From Henricia sp. BOLD:AAB3569 (lineage: Eukaryota; Echinodermata; Asteroidea; Spinulosida; Echinasteridae), in assembly GCA_037783545.1 (NCBI GenBank), contig JBBELK010000458.1, positions 248,001 through 312,000 of the forward strand: 64,000 bases of DNA, given 5' to 3'. This document shows, piece after piece, positions 35,788-47,104 of the stretch; within the stretch, counting starts at the first letter, position 1; each line of letters opens with the position of its first letter. Made by a program: the position numbers and the translations under genes. Under the pieces are notes generated by a model. The model was not told the DNA's origin. It saw only the letters and a list, made by a program, of their open reading frames with translations, and ran no database searches.

Positions 35788-38700
35788 TAGTGTGCCGGCA
35801 CTGAGTTTTAGCTACATTCGACAATAACTCGGTCGGTTTGAACTGGAAACAGTTCAAATTTGCAGTATACGTTTGCGTTGTAGATCTGTTTAAGCAGAAA
35901 ACATGCGAAGCTTGTCTGGAAATTCCTTCAGCTCCAAAATTGCGATCATACCAGACGCAGTGTTCTGCGAAAGCGTGGTCTGTTTGTGCCAACAATTAGC
36001 ATGCGACACTGAGTTTTAGCTACATTCGACAATAACTCGGTCGGTTTGAACAGGAAACAGTTCAAATGTGCAGTATACGTTTGCGATGTAGATCTGTTTA
36101 AGCAGACAAAATGCGAAGCTTGTCTGGAAATTCCTTCAGCTCCAAACTTCCGATCATACCAGACGCAGTGTTCTCCGAAAGCAGCGTCTGTTTGTGCCAA
36201 CAATTAGTTTGCCGGCACTGAGTTCTAGTTACATTTGACAATAACTCGGTCGGTTTGAACAAAAAACAGTTCAAATTTGCAGTATACGTTTGCGTTGTAG
36301 ATCTGTTTAAGCAGAAAACATGCGAAGCTTGTCTGGAAATTCCTTCAGCTCCAAAATTGCGATCATACCAGACGCAGTGTTCTGCGAAAGCGGCGTCTGT
36401 TTGTGCCAACAATTAGTGTGCCGGCACTGAGTTTTAGCTACATTTGACAATAACTCGGTCGGTTTGAACAGGAAACAGTTCAAATTTGCAGTATACGTTT
36501 GCGATGTAGTTCTGTTTAAGCAGAACAAATGCGAAGCTTGTCTGGAAATTCCTTCAGCTCCAAAATTGAGATCATACCAGACGCAGTGTTCTCCGAAAGC
36601 GTGGTCTGTTTGTGCCAAACAATTAGTGTGCCGGCACTGAGTTTTAGTTACATTTGACAATAACTCGGTCGGTTTGAACGGGAAACAGTTCAAATTTGCA
36701 GTATACGTTTGCGATGTAGATCTGTTTAAGCAGACAAAATGCGAAGCTTGTCTAGAAATTCCTTCAGCTCCAAACTTTCGATCATACCAGACGCAGTGTT
36801 CTCCGAAAGCGGGGTCTGTTTGTGCCAACAATTAGTGTGCCGGCACTGAGTTTTAGCTACATTCGACAATAACTCGGCCGGTTTGAACAGGAAACAGTTC
36901 AAATTTGCAGTATACGTTTGCGATGTAGTTCTGTTTAAGCAGAAAAAATGCGAAGCTTGTCTGGAAATTCCTTCAGCTCCAAAATTGCGATCATACCAGA
37001 CGCAGTGTTCTCCGAAAGCGGGGTCTGTTTGTGCCAACAATTAGTGTGCCGTCACTGAGTTTTAGCTACATTCGACAATAACTCGGCCGGTTTGAACAGG
37101 AAACAGTTCAAATTTGCAGTATACGTTTGCGATGTAGTTCTGTTTAAGCAGAAAACATGCGAAGCTTGTCTGGAAATTCCTTCAGCTCCAAAATTGCGAT
37201 AATACCAGACGCAGTGTTCTCCGAAAGCGTGGTCTGTTTGTGCCAAACAATTAGTGTGCCGGCACTGAGTTTTAGTTACATTTGACAATAACTCGGTCGG
37301 TTTGAACGGGAAACAGTTCAAATTTGCAGTATACGTTTGCGATGTAGTTCTGTTTAAGCAGAACAAATGCGAAGCTTGTCTGGAAATTCTTTCAGCTCCA
37401 AAATTTCGATCATACTAGACGCAGTGTTCTCCGAAAGCGGGGTCTGTTTGTGCCAACAATTAGTGTGCCGGCACTGAGTTTTAGCTACATTCGACAATAA
37501 CTCGGTCGGTTTGAACAGGAAACAGTTCAAATTTGCAGTATACGTTTGCGTTGTAGATCTGTTTAAGCAGAAAACATGCGAAGCTTGTCTGGAAATTCCT
37601 TCAGCACCAAAATTGCGATCATACCAGACGCAGTGTTCTCCGAAAGCGGCGTCTGTTTGTGCCAACAATTAGTGTGCCGGCACTGAGTTTTAGTTACATT
37701 TGACAATAACTCGGTCGGTTTGAACGGGAAACAGTTCAAATTTGCAGTATACGTTTGCGATGTAGTTCTGTTTAAGCAGCAAAAATGCGAAGCTTGTCTG
37801 GAAATTCCTTCAGCTCCAAAATTTCGATCATACCAGACGCAGTGTTCTCCGAAAGCGGTGTCTGTTTGTGCCAACAATTAGTGTGCCGGCACTGAGTTTT
37901 AGCTACATTCGACAATAACTCGGTCGGTTTGAACAGGAAACAGTTCAAATTTGCAGTATACGTTTGCGATGTAGTTCTGTTTAAGCAGAAAAAATGCGAA
38001 GCTTGTCTGGAAATTCCTTCAGCTCCAAAATTGCGAAAGCGGCGTCTGTTTGTGCCAACAATTAGTGTGCCGGCACTGAGTTTTAGCTACATTCGACAAT
38101 AACTCGGTCGGTTTGAACAGGAAACAGTTCAAATTTGCAGTATACGTTTGCGTTGTAGATCTGTTTAAGCAGAAAACATGCGAAGCTTGTCTGGAAATTC
38201 CTTCAGCTCCAAACTTTCGATCATACCAGACGCAGTGTTCTCCGAAAGCGGGGTCTGTTTGTGCCAACAATTAGTGTGCCGGCACTGAGTTTTAGCTACA
38301 TTCGACAATAACTCGGCCGGTTTGAACAGGAAACAGTTCAAATTTGCAGTATACGTTTGCGATGTAGTTCTGTTTAAGCAGAAAAAATGCGAAGCTTGTC
38401 TGGAAATTCCTTCAGCTCCAAAATTGCGATCATACCAGACGCAGTGTTCTCCGAAAGCGGGGTCTGTTTTGTGCCAACAATTAGTGTGCCGGCACTGAGT
38501 TTTAGCTACATTCGACAATAACTCGGCCGGTTTGAACAGGAAACAGTTCAAATTTGCAGTATACGTTTGCGATGTAGTTCTGTTTAAGCAGAAAACATGC
38601 GAAGCTTGTCTGGAAATTCCTTCAGCTCCAAAATTGCGATCATACCAGACGCAGTGTTCTCCGAAAGCGGGGTCTGTTTGTGCCAACAATTAGTGTGCCG

Positions 38701-40973
38701 GCACTGAGTTTTAGCTACATTCGACAATAACTCGGCCGGTTTGAACAGGAAACAGTTCAAATTTGCAGTATACGTTTGCGATGTAGTTCTGTTTAAGCAG
38801 AAAACATGCGAAGCTTGTCTGGAAATTCCTTCAGCTCCAAAATTGCGATCATACCAGACGCAGTGTTCTCCGAAAGCGTGGTCTGTTTGTGCCAAACAAT
38901 TAGTGTGCCGGCACTGAGTTTTAGTTACATTTGACAATAACTCGGTCGGTTTGAACGGGAAACAGTTCAAATTTGCAGTATACGTTTGCGATGTAGTTCT
39001 GTTTAAGCAGAACAAATGCGAAGCTTGTCTGGAAATTCTTTCAGCTCCAAAATTTCGATCATACTAGACGCAATGTTCTCCGAAAGCGGGGTCTGTTTGT
39101 GCCAACAATTAGTGTGCCGGCACTGAGTTTTAGCTACATTCGACAATAACTCGGTCGGTTTGAACAGGAAACAGTTCAAATTTGCAGTATACGTTTGCGT
39201 TGTAGATCTGTTTAAGCAGAAAACATGCGAAGCTTGTCTGGAAATTCCTTCAGCTCCAAAATTGCGATCATACCAGACGCAGTGTTCTCCGAAAGCGGCG
39301 TCTGTTTGTGCCAACAATTAGTGTGCCGGCACTGAGTTTTAGTTACATTTGACAATAACTCGGTCGGTTTGAACTGGAAACAGTTGAAATTTGCAGTATA
39401 CGTTTGCGATGTAGATCTGTTTAAGCAGAAAAAATGCGAAGCTTGTCTGGAAATTCCTTCAGCTCCAAAATACCGATCATACCAGACGCAGTGTTCTCCG
39501 AAAGCGGGGTCTGTTTGTGCCAACAATTAGTGTGCCGGCACCGAGTTTTAGCTACATTCGACAATAACTCGGCCGGTTTGAACAGGAAACAGTTCAAATT
39601 TGCAGTAAACGTTTGGGATGTAGTTCTGTTTAAGCAGAAAACATGCGAAGCTTGTCTGGAAATTCCTTCAGCTCCAAAATTGCGATCATACCAGACGCAG
39701 TGTTCTCCGAAAGCGTGGTCTGTTTGTGCCAAACAATTAGTGTGCCGGCACTGAGTTTTAGTTACATTTCACAATAACTCGGTCGGTTTGAACGGGAAAC
39801 AGTTCAAATTTGCAGTATACGTTTGCGATGTAGTTCTGTTTAAGCAGAACAAATGCGAAGCTTGTCTGGAAATTCTTTTAGCTCCAAAATTTCGATCATA
39901 CTAGACGCAGTGTTCTCCGAAAGCGGGGTCTGTTTGTGCCAACAATTAGTGTGCCGGCACTGAGTTTTAGCTACATTCGACAATAACTCGGTCGGTTTGA
40001 ACAGGAAACAGTTCAAATTTGCAGTATACGTTTGCGTTGTAGATCTGTTTAAGCAGAAAACATGCGAAGCTTGTCTGGAAATTCCTTCAGCTCCAAAATT
40101 GCGATCATACCAGACGCAGTGTTCTGCGAAAGCGTGGTCTGTTTGTGCCAACAATTAGCATGCCGACACTGAGTTTTAGCTACATTCGACAATAACTCGT
40201 TCGGTTTGAACTGGAAACAGTTCCAATTTGCAGTATACGTTTGCGATGTAGATCTGTTTAAGCAGACAAAATGCGAAGCTTGTCTGGAAATTCCTTCAGC
40301 TCCAAACTTTCGATCATACCAGACGCAGTGTTCTCCGAAAGCGTGGTCTGTTTGTGCCAAACAATTAGTGTGCCGGCACTGAGTTTTAGTTACATTTGAC
40401 AATAACTCGGTCGGTTTGAACGGGAAACAGTTCAAATTTGCAGTATACGTTTGCGATGTAGTTCTGTTTAAGCAGAACAAATGCGAAGCTTGTCTGGAAA
40501 TTCTTTCAGCTCCAAAATTTCGATCATACTAGACGCAGTGTTCTCCGAAAGCGGGGTCTGTTTGTGCCAACAATTAGTGTGCCGGCACTGAGTTTTAGCT
40601 ACATTCGACAATAACTCGGTCGGTTTGAACAGGAAACAGTTCAAATTTGCAGTATACGTTTGCGTTGTAGATCTGTTTAAGCAGAAAATATGCGAAGCTT
40701 GTCTGGAAATTCCTTTAGCTCCAAAATTGCGATCATACCAGACGCAGTGTTCTCCGAAAGCGGCGTCTGTTTGTGCCAACAATTAGTGTGCCGGCACTGA
40801 GTTTTAGTTACATTTGACAATAACTCGGTCGGTTTGAACGGGAAACAGTTCAAATTTGCAGTATACGTTTGCGATGTAGTTCTGTTTAAGCAGAAAAAAT
40901 GCGAAGCTTGTCTGGAAATTCCTTCAGCTCCAAAATTGCGATCATACCAGACGCAGTGTTCTCCGAAAGCAAT
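34951..40973. repeat. HOR block 13, 29 monomers, 6023 bp (longest block)
   Basis: Order f a b f a d g q h i j k l m n o i j j k l, e/f fusion (39319), j k o p k l e. It is block 2 joined to block 7-like sequence, with the expected truncated e fused to the following f. The d at 35997 is the only 208-bp monomer (ATGCGACAC, one C lost). The g at 36205 reads GAACAAAAAACAG. Confidence 0.87.
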
Positions 40974-41582
40974 TAGTATGCCGACACTGAGTTTTAGCTA
41001 CATTCGACAATAACTCGTTCGGTTTGAACTGGAAACAGTTGAAATTTGCAGTATACGTTTGCGATGTAGTTCTGTTTAAGCAGAAAACATGCGAAGCTTG
41101 TCTGGAAATTCCTTCAGCTCCAAAATTGCGATCATACCAGACGCAGTGTTCTCCGAAAGCGTGGTCTGTTTGTGCCAAACAATTAGTGTGCCGGCACTGA
41201 GTTTTAGTTACATTTGACAATAACTCGGTCGGTTTGAACGGGAAACAGTTCAAATTTGCAGTATACGTTTGCGATGTAGTTCTGTTTAAGCAGAACAAAT
41301 GCGAAGCTTGTCTGGAAATTCTTTCAGCTCCAAAATGTCGATCATACTAGACGCAGTGTTCTCCGAAAGCGGGGTCTGTTTGTGCCAACAATTAGTGTGC
41401 CGGCACTGAGTTTTAGCTACATTCGACAATAACTCGGTCGGTTTGAACAGGAAACAGTTCAAATTTGCAGTATACGTTTGCGTTGTAGATCTGTTTAAGC
41501 AGAAAACATGCGAAGCTTGTCTGGAAATTCCTTCAGCTCCAAAATTGCGATCATACCAGACGCAGTGTTCTCCGAAAGCAAT
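40974..41582. repeat. HOR block 14, 3 monomers, 609 bp (shortest block)
   Basis: An f/j hybrid (TAT head and TTGAAA, then GATGTAGTTC, AAAACA, GTGG and extra A), k with AAATGTCG, and a truncated copy with an l-like body. Confidence 0.86.
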
Positions 41583-42583
41583 TAGTATGCCGACACTGAG
41601 TTTTAGCTACATTCGACAATAACTCGTTCGGTTTGAACTGGAAACAGTTGAAATTTGCAGTATACGTTTGCGATGTAGATCTGTTTAAGCAGAAAAAATG
41701 CGAAGCTTGTCTGGAAATTCCTTCAGCTCCAAAATACCGATCATACCAGACGCAGTGTTCTCCGAAAGCGGGGTCTGTTTGTACCAACAATTAGTGTGCC
41801 GGCACTGAGTTTTAGCTACATTCGACAATAACTCGGTCGGTTTGAACTGGAAACAGTTCAAATTTGCAGTATACGTTTGCGATGTAGTTCTGTTTAAGCA
41901 GCAAAAATGCGAAGCTTGTCTGGAAATTCCTTCAGCTCCAAAATTTCGATCATACCAGACGCAGTGTTCTCCGAAAGCGGTGTCTGTTTGTGCCAACAAT
42001 TAGTGTGCCGGCACTGAGTTTTAGCTACATTCGACAATAACTCGGTCGGTTTGAACAGGAAACAGTTCAAATTTGCAGTATACGTTTGCGATGTAGTTCT
42101 GTTTAAGCAGAAAAAATGCGAAGCTTGTCTGGAAATTCCTTCAGCTCCAAAATTGCGAAAGCGGCGTCTGTTTGTGCCAACAATTAGTGTGCCGGCACTG
42201 AGTTTTAGCTACATTCGACAATAACTCGGTCGGTTTGAACAGGAAACAGTTCAAATTTGCAGTATACGTTTGCGTTGTAGATCTGTTTAAGCAGAAAACA
42301 TGCGAAGCTTGTCTGGAAATTCCTTCAGCTCCAAACTTTCGATCATACCAGACGCAGTGTTCTCCGAAAGCGGGGTCTGTTTGTGCCAACAATTAGTGTG
42401 CCGGCACTGAGTTTTAGCTACATTCGACAATAACTCGGCCGGTTTGAACAGGAAACAGTTCAAATTTGCAGTATACGTTTGCGATGTAGTTCTGTTTAAG
42501 CAGAAAAAATGCGAAGCTTGTCTGGAAATTCCTTCAGCTCCAAAATTGCGATCATACCAGACGCAGTGTTCTCCGAAAGCAAT
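41583..42583. repeat. HOR block 15, 5 monomers, 1001 bp
   Basis: Order f, a/m hybrid (41792: GAACTGG left, CAAAAA and GGTG right), n, o-like with CTTTCG, truncated i (42394). The first four monomers are repeated in block 16. Confidence 0.87.
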
Positions 42584-43584
42584 TAGTATGCCGACACTGA
42601 GTTTTAGCTACATTCGACAATAACTCGTTCGGTTTGAACTGGAAACAGTTGAAATTTGCAGTATACGTTTGCGATGTAGATCTGTTTAAGCAGAAAAAAT
42701 GCGAAGCTTGTCTGGAAATTCCTTCAGCTCCAAAATACCGATCATACCAGACGCAGTGTTCTCCGAAAGCGGGGTCTGTTTGTACCAACAATTAGTGTGC
42801 CGGCACTGAGTTTTAGCTACATTCGACAATAACTCGGTCGGTTTGAACTGGAAACAGTTCAAATTTGCAGTATACGTTTGCGATGTAGTTCTGTTTAAGC
42901 AGCAAAAATGCGAAGCTTGTCTGGAAATTCCTTCAGCTCCAAAATTTCGATCATACCAGACGCAGTGTTCTCCGAAAGCGGTGTCTGTTTGTGCCAACAA
43001 TTAGTGTGCCGGCACTGAGTTTTAGCTACATTCGACAATAACTCGGTCGGTTTGAACAGGAAACAGTTCAAATTTGCAGTATACGTTTGCGATGTAGTTC
43101 TGTTTAAGCAGAAAAAATGCGAAGCTTGTCTGGAAATTCCTTCAGCTCCAAAATTGCGAAAGCGGCGTCTGTTTGTGCCAACAATTAGTGTGCCGGCACT
43201 GAGTTTTAGCTACATTCGACAATAACTCGGTCGGTTTGAACAGGAAACAGTTCAAATTTGCAGTATACGTTTGCGTTGTAGATCTGTTTAAGCAGAAAAC
43301 ATGCGAAGCTTGTCTGGAAATTCCTTCAGCTCCAAACTTTCGATCATACCAGACGCAGTGTTCTCCGAAAGCGGGGTCTGTTTGTGCCAACAATTAGTGT
43401 GCCGGCACTGAGTTTTAGCTACATTCGACAATAACTCGGCCGGTTTGAACAGGAAACAGTTCAAATTTGCAGTATACGTTTGCGATGTAGTTCTGTTTAA
43501 GCAGAAAAAATGCGAAGCTTGTCTGGAAATTCCTTCAGCTCCAAAATTGCGATCATACCAGACGCAGTGTTCTCCGAAAGCGGG
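41583..43584. repeat. Tandem duplication of a 5-monomer unit, 1001 bp x 2
   Basis: Units begin at 41583 and 42584, order f, a/m, n, o-like, i. The fifth monomer is a truncated i (190 bp) in the first unit and a full-length i with extra T in the second, so the exchange fell in the i/e monomer. Confidence 0.9.
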
Positions 43585-44631
43585 GTCTGTTTTGTGCCAA
43601 CAATTAGTGTGCCGGCACTGAGTTTTAGCTACATTCGACAATAACTCGGCCGGTTTGAACAGGAAACAGTTCAAATTTGCAGTATACGTTTGCGATGTAG
43701 TTCTGTTTAAGCAGAAAACATGCGAAGCTTGTCTGGAAATTCCTTCAGCTCCAAAATTGCGATCATACCAGACGCAGTGTTCTCCGAAAGCGGGGTCTGT
43801 TTGTGCCAACAATTAGTGTGCCGGCACTGAGTTTTAGCTACATTCGACAATAACTCGGCCGGTTTGAACAGGAAACAGTTCAAATTTGCAGTATACGTTT
43901 GCGATGTAGTTCTGTTTAAGCAGAAAACATGCGAAGCTTGTCTGGAAATTCCTTCAGCTCCAAAATTGCGATCATACCAGACGCAGTGTTCTCCGAAAGC
44001 GTGGTCTGTTTGTGCCAAACAATTAGTGTGCCGGCACTGAGTTTTAGTTACATTTGACAATAACTCGGTCGGTTTGAACGGGAAACAGTTCAAATTTGCA
44101 GTATACGTTTGCGATGTAGTTCTGTTTAAGCAGAACAAATGCGAAGCTTGTCTGGAAATTCTTTCAGCTCCAAAATTTCGATCATACTAGACGCAATGTT
44201 CTCCGAAAGCGGGGTCTGTTTGTGCCAACAATTAGTGTGCCGGCACTGAGTTTTAGCTACATTCGACAATAACTCGGTCGGTTTGAACAGGAAACAGTTA
44301 AAATTTGCAGTATACGTTTGCGTTGTAGATCTGTTTAAGCAGAAAACATGCGAAGCTTGTCTGGAAATTCCTTCAGCTCCAAAATTGCGATCATACCAGA
44401 CGCAGTGTTCTCCGAAAGCGGCGTCTGTTTGTGCCAACAATTAGTGTGCCGGCACTGAGTTTTAGTTACATTTGACAATAACTCGGTCGGTTTGAACGGG
44501 AAACAGTTCAAATTTGCAGTATACGTTTGCGATGTAGTTCTGTTTAAGCAGAAACAATGCGAAGCTTGTCTGGAAATTCCTTCAGCTCCAAAATTGCGAT
44601 CATACCAGACGCAGTGTTCTCCGAAAGCAAT
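42584..44631. repeat. HOR block 16, 10 monomers, 2048 bp
   Basis: Order f, a/m, n, o-like, i with extra T, j-like, j, k (GACGCAATG), l (GTTAAAATT), e with AAACAA. From 43186 on it matches 18401 onward at an offset of 24,785. Confidence 0.87.
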
Positions 44632-46286
44632 TAGTATGCCGACACTGAGTTTTAGCTACATTCGACAATAACTCGTTCGGTTTGAACTGGAAACAGTTGA
44701 AATTTGCAGTATACGTTTGCGATGTAGATCTGTTTAAGCAGAAAAAATGCGAAGCTTGTCTGGAAATTCCTTCAGCTCCAAAATACCGATCATACCAGAC
44801 GCAGTGTTCTCCGAAAGCGGGGTCTGTTTGTGCCAACAATTAGTGTGCCGGCACTGAGTTTTAGCTACATTCGACAATAACTCGGCCGGTTTGAACAGGA
44901 AACAGTTCAAATTTGCAGTAAACGTTTGCGATGTAGTTCTGTTTAAGCAGAAAACATGCGAAGCTTGTCTGGAAATTCCTTCAGCTCCAAAATTGCGATC
45001 ATACCAGACGCAGTGTTCTCCGAAAGCGTGGTCTGTTTGTGCCAAACAATTAGTGTGCCGGCACTGAGTTTTAGTTACATTTCACAATAACTCGGTCGGT
45101 TTGAACGGGAAACAGTTCAAATTTGCAGTATACGTTTGCGATGTAGTTCTGTTTAAGCAGAACAAATGCGAAGCTTGTCTGGAAATTCTTTCAGCTCCAA
45201 AATTTCGATCATACTAGACGCAGTGTTCTCCGAAAGCGGGGTCTGTTTGTGCCAACAATTAGTGTGCCGGCACTGAGTTTTAGCTACATTCGACAATAAC
45301 TCGGTCGGTTTGAACAGGAAACAGTTCAAATTTGCAGTATACGTTTGCGTTGTAGATCTGTTTAAGCAGAAAACATGCGAAGCTTGTCTGGAAATTCCTT
45401 CAGCTCCAAAATTGCGATCATACCAGACGCAGTGTTCCGCGAAAGCGTGGTCTGTTTGTGCCAACAATTAGCATGCCGACACTGAGTTTTAGCTACATTC
45501 GACAATAACTCGTTCGGTTTGAACTGGAAACAGTTCCAATTTGCAGTATACGTTTGCGATGTAGATCTGTTTAAGCAGACAAAATGCGAAGCTTGTCTGG
45601 AAATTCCTTCAGCTCCAAACTTTCGATCATACCAGACGCAGTGTTCTCCGAAAGCGTGGTCTGTTTGTGCCAAACAATTAGTGTGCCGGCACTGAGTTTT
45701 AGTTACATTTGACAATAACTCGGTCGGTTTGAACGGGAAACAGTTCAAATTTGCAGTATACGTTTGCGATGTAGTTCTGTTTAAGCAGAACAAATGCGAA
45801 GCTTGTCTGGAAATTCTTTCAGCTCCAAAATTTCGATCATACTAGACGCAGTGTTCTCCGAAAGCGGGGTCTGTTTGTGCCAACAATTAGTGTGCCGGCA
45901 CTGAGTTTTAGCTACATTCGACAATAACTCGGTCGGTTTGAACAGGAAACAGTTCAAATTTGCAGTATACGTTTGCGTTGTAGATCTGTTTAAGCAGAAA
46001 ATATGCGAAGCTTGTCTGGAAATTCCTTCAGCTCCAAAATTGCGATCATACCAGACGCAGTGTTCTCCGAAAGCGGCGTCTGTTTGTGCCAACAATTAGT
46101 GTGCCGGCACTGAGTTTTAGTTACATTTGACAATAACTCGGTCGGTTTGAACGGGAAACAGTTCAAATTTGCAGTATACGTTTGCGATGTAGTTCTGTTT
46201 AAGCAGAAAAAATGCGAAGCTTGTCTGGAAATTCCTTCAGCTCCAAAATTGCGATCATACCAGACGCAGTGTTCTCCGAAAGCAAT
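44632..46286. repeat. HOR block 17, 8 monomers, 1655 bp
   Basis: Order f j k o p k l e. It equals block 7 with one of its two f-j-k-o units missing (2492 minus 837 is 1655). It shares GCAGTAAACG, ATTTCACAAT, CAGTTCCAA and AAAATA. Private change: GTTCCGCG near 45436. Confidence 0.88.
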
Positions 46287-47104
46287 TAGTATGCCGACAC
46301 TGAGTTTTAGCTACATTCGACAATAACTCGTTCGGTTTGAACTGGAAACAGTTGAAATTTGCAGTGTACGTTTGCGATGTAGATCTGTTTAAGCAGAAAA
46401 AATGCGAAGCTTGTCTGGAAATTCCTTCAGCTCCAAAATACCGATCATACCAGACGCAGTGTTCTCCGAAAGCGGGGTCTGTTTGTGCCAACAATTAGTG
46501 TGCCGGCACTGAGTTTTAGCTACATTCGACAATAACTCGGTCGGTTTGAACAGGAAACAGTTCAAATTTGCAGTATACGTTTGCGATGTAGTTCTGTTTA
46601 AGCAGAAAACATGCGAAGCTTGTCTGGAAATTCCTTCAGCTCCAAAATTGCGATCATACCAGACGCAGTGTTCTCCGAAAGCGTGGTCTGTTTGTGCCAA
46701 ACAATTAGTGTGCCGGCACTGAGTTTTAGTTACATTTGACAATAACTCGGTCGGTTTGAACGGGAAACAGTTCAAATTTGCAGTATACGTTTGCGATGTA
46801 GTTCTGTTTAAGCAGAACAAATGCGAAGCTTGTCTGGAAATTCTTTCAGCTCCAAAATGTCGATCATACTAGACGCAGTCTTATCCGAAAGCGGGGTCTG
46901 TTTGTGCCAACAATTAGTGTGCCGGCACTGAGTTTTAGCTACATTCGACAATAACTCGGTCGGTTTGAACAGGAAACAGTTCAAATTTGCAGTATACGTT
47001 TGCGTTGTAGATCTGTTTAAGCAGAAAACATGCGAAGCTTGTCTGGAAATTCCTTCAGCTCCAAAATTGCGATCATACCAGACGCAGTGTTCTCCGAAAG
47101 CAAT
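46287..47104. repeat. HOR block 18, 4 monomers, 818 bp
   Basis: Order f (GTGTACG), j-like with GGTCGG and extra A, k with AAATGTCG and CTTATCC, truncated l-like body (46915). Confidence 0.86.

Noticed and set aside
39434-39754. Plus-strand frames of about 60 to 107 codons (28417, 29862, 39434, 59034, 62134)
   Set aside because: Each exists only because a private substitution removes a stop or a truncated monomer shifts frame (for example CACCGAG near 39540, AATGAG at 28574-28579). No independent coding signal.
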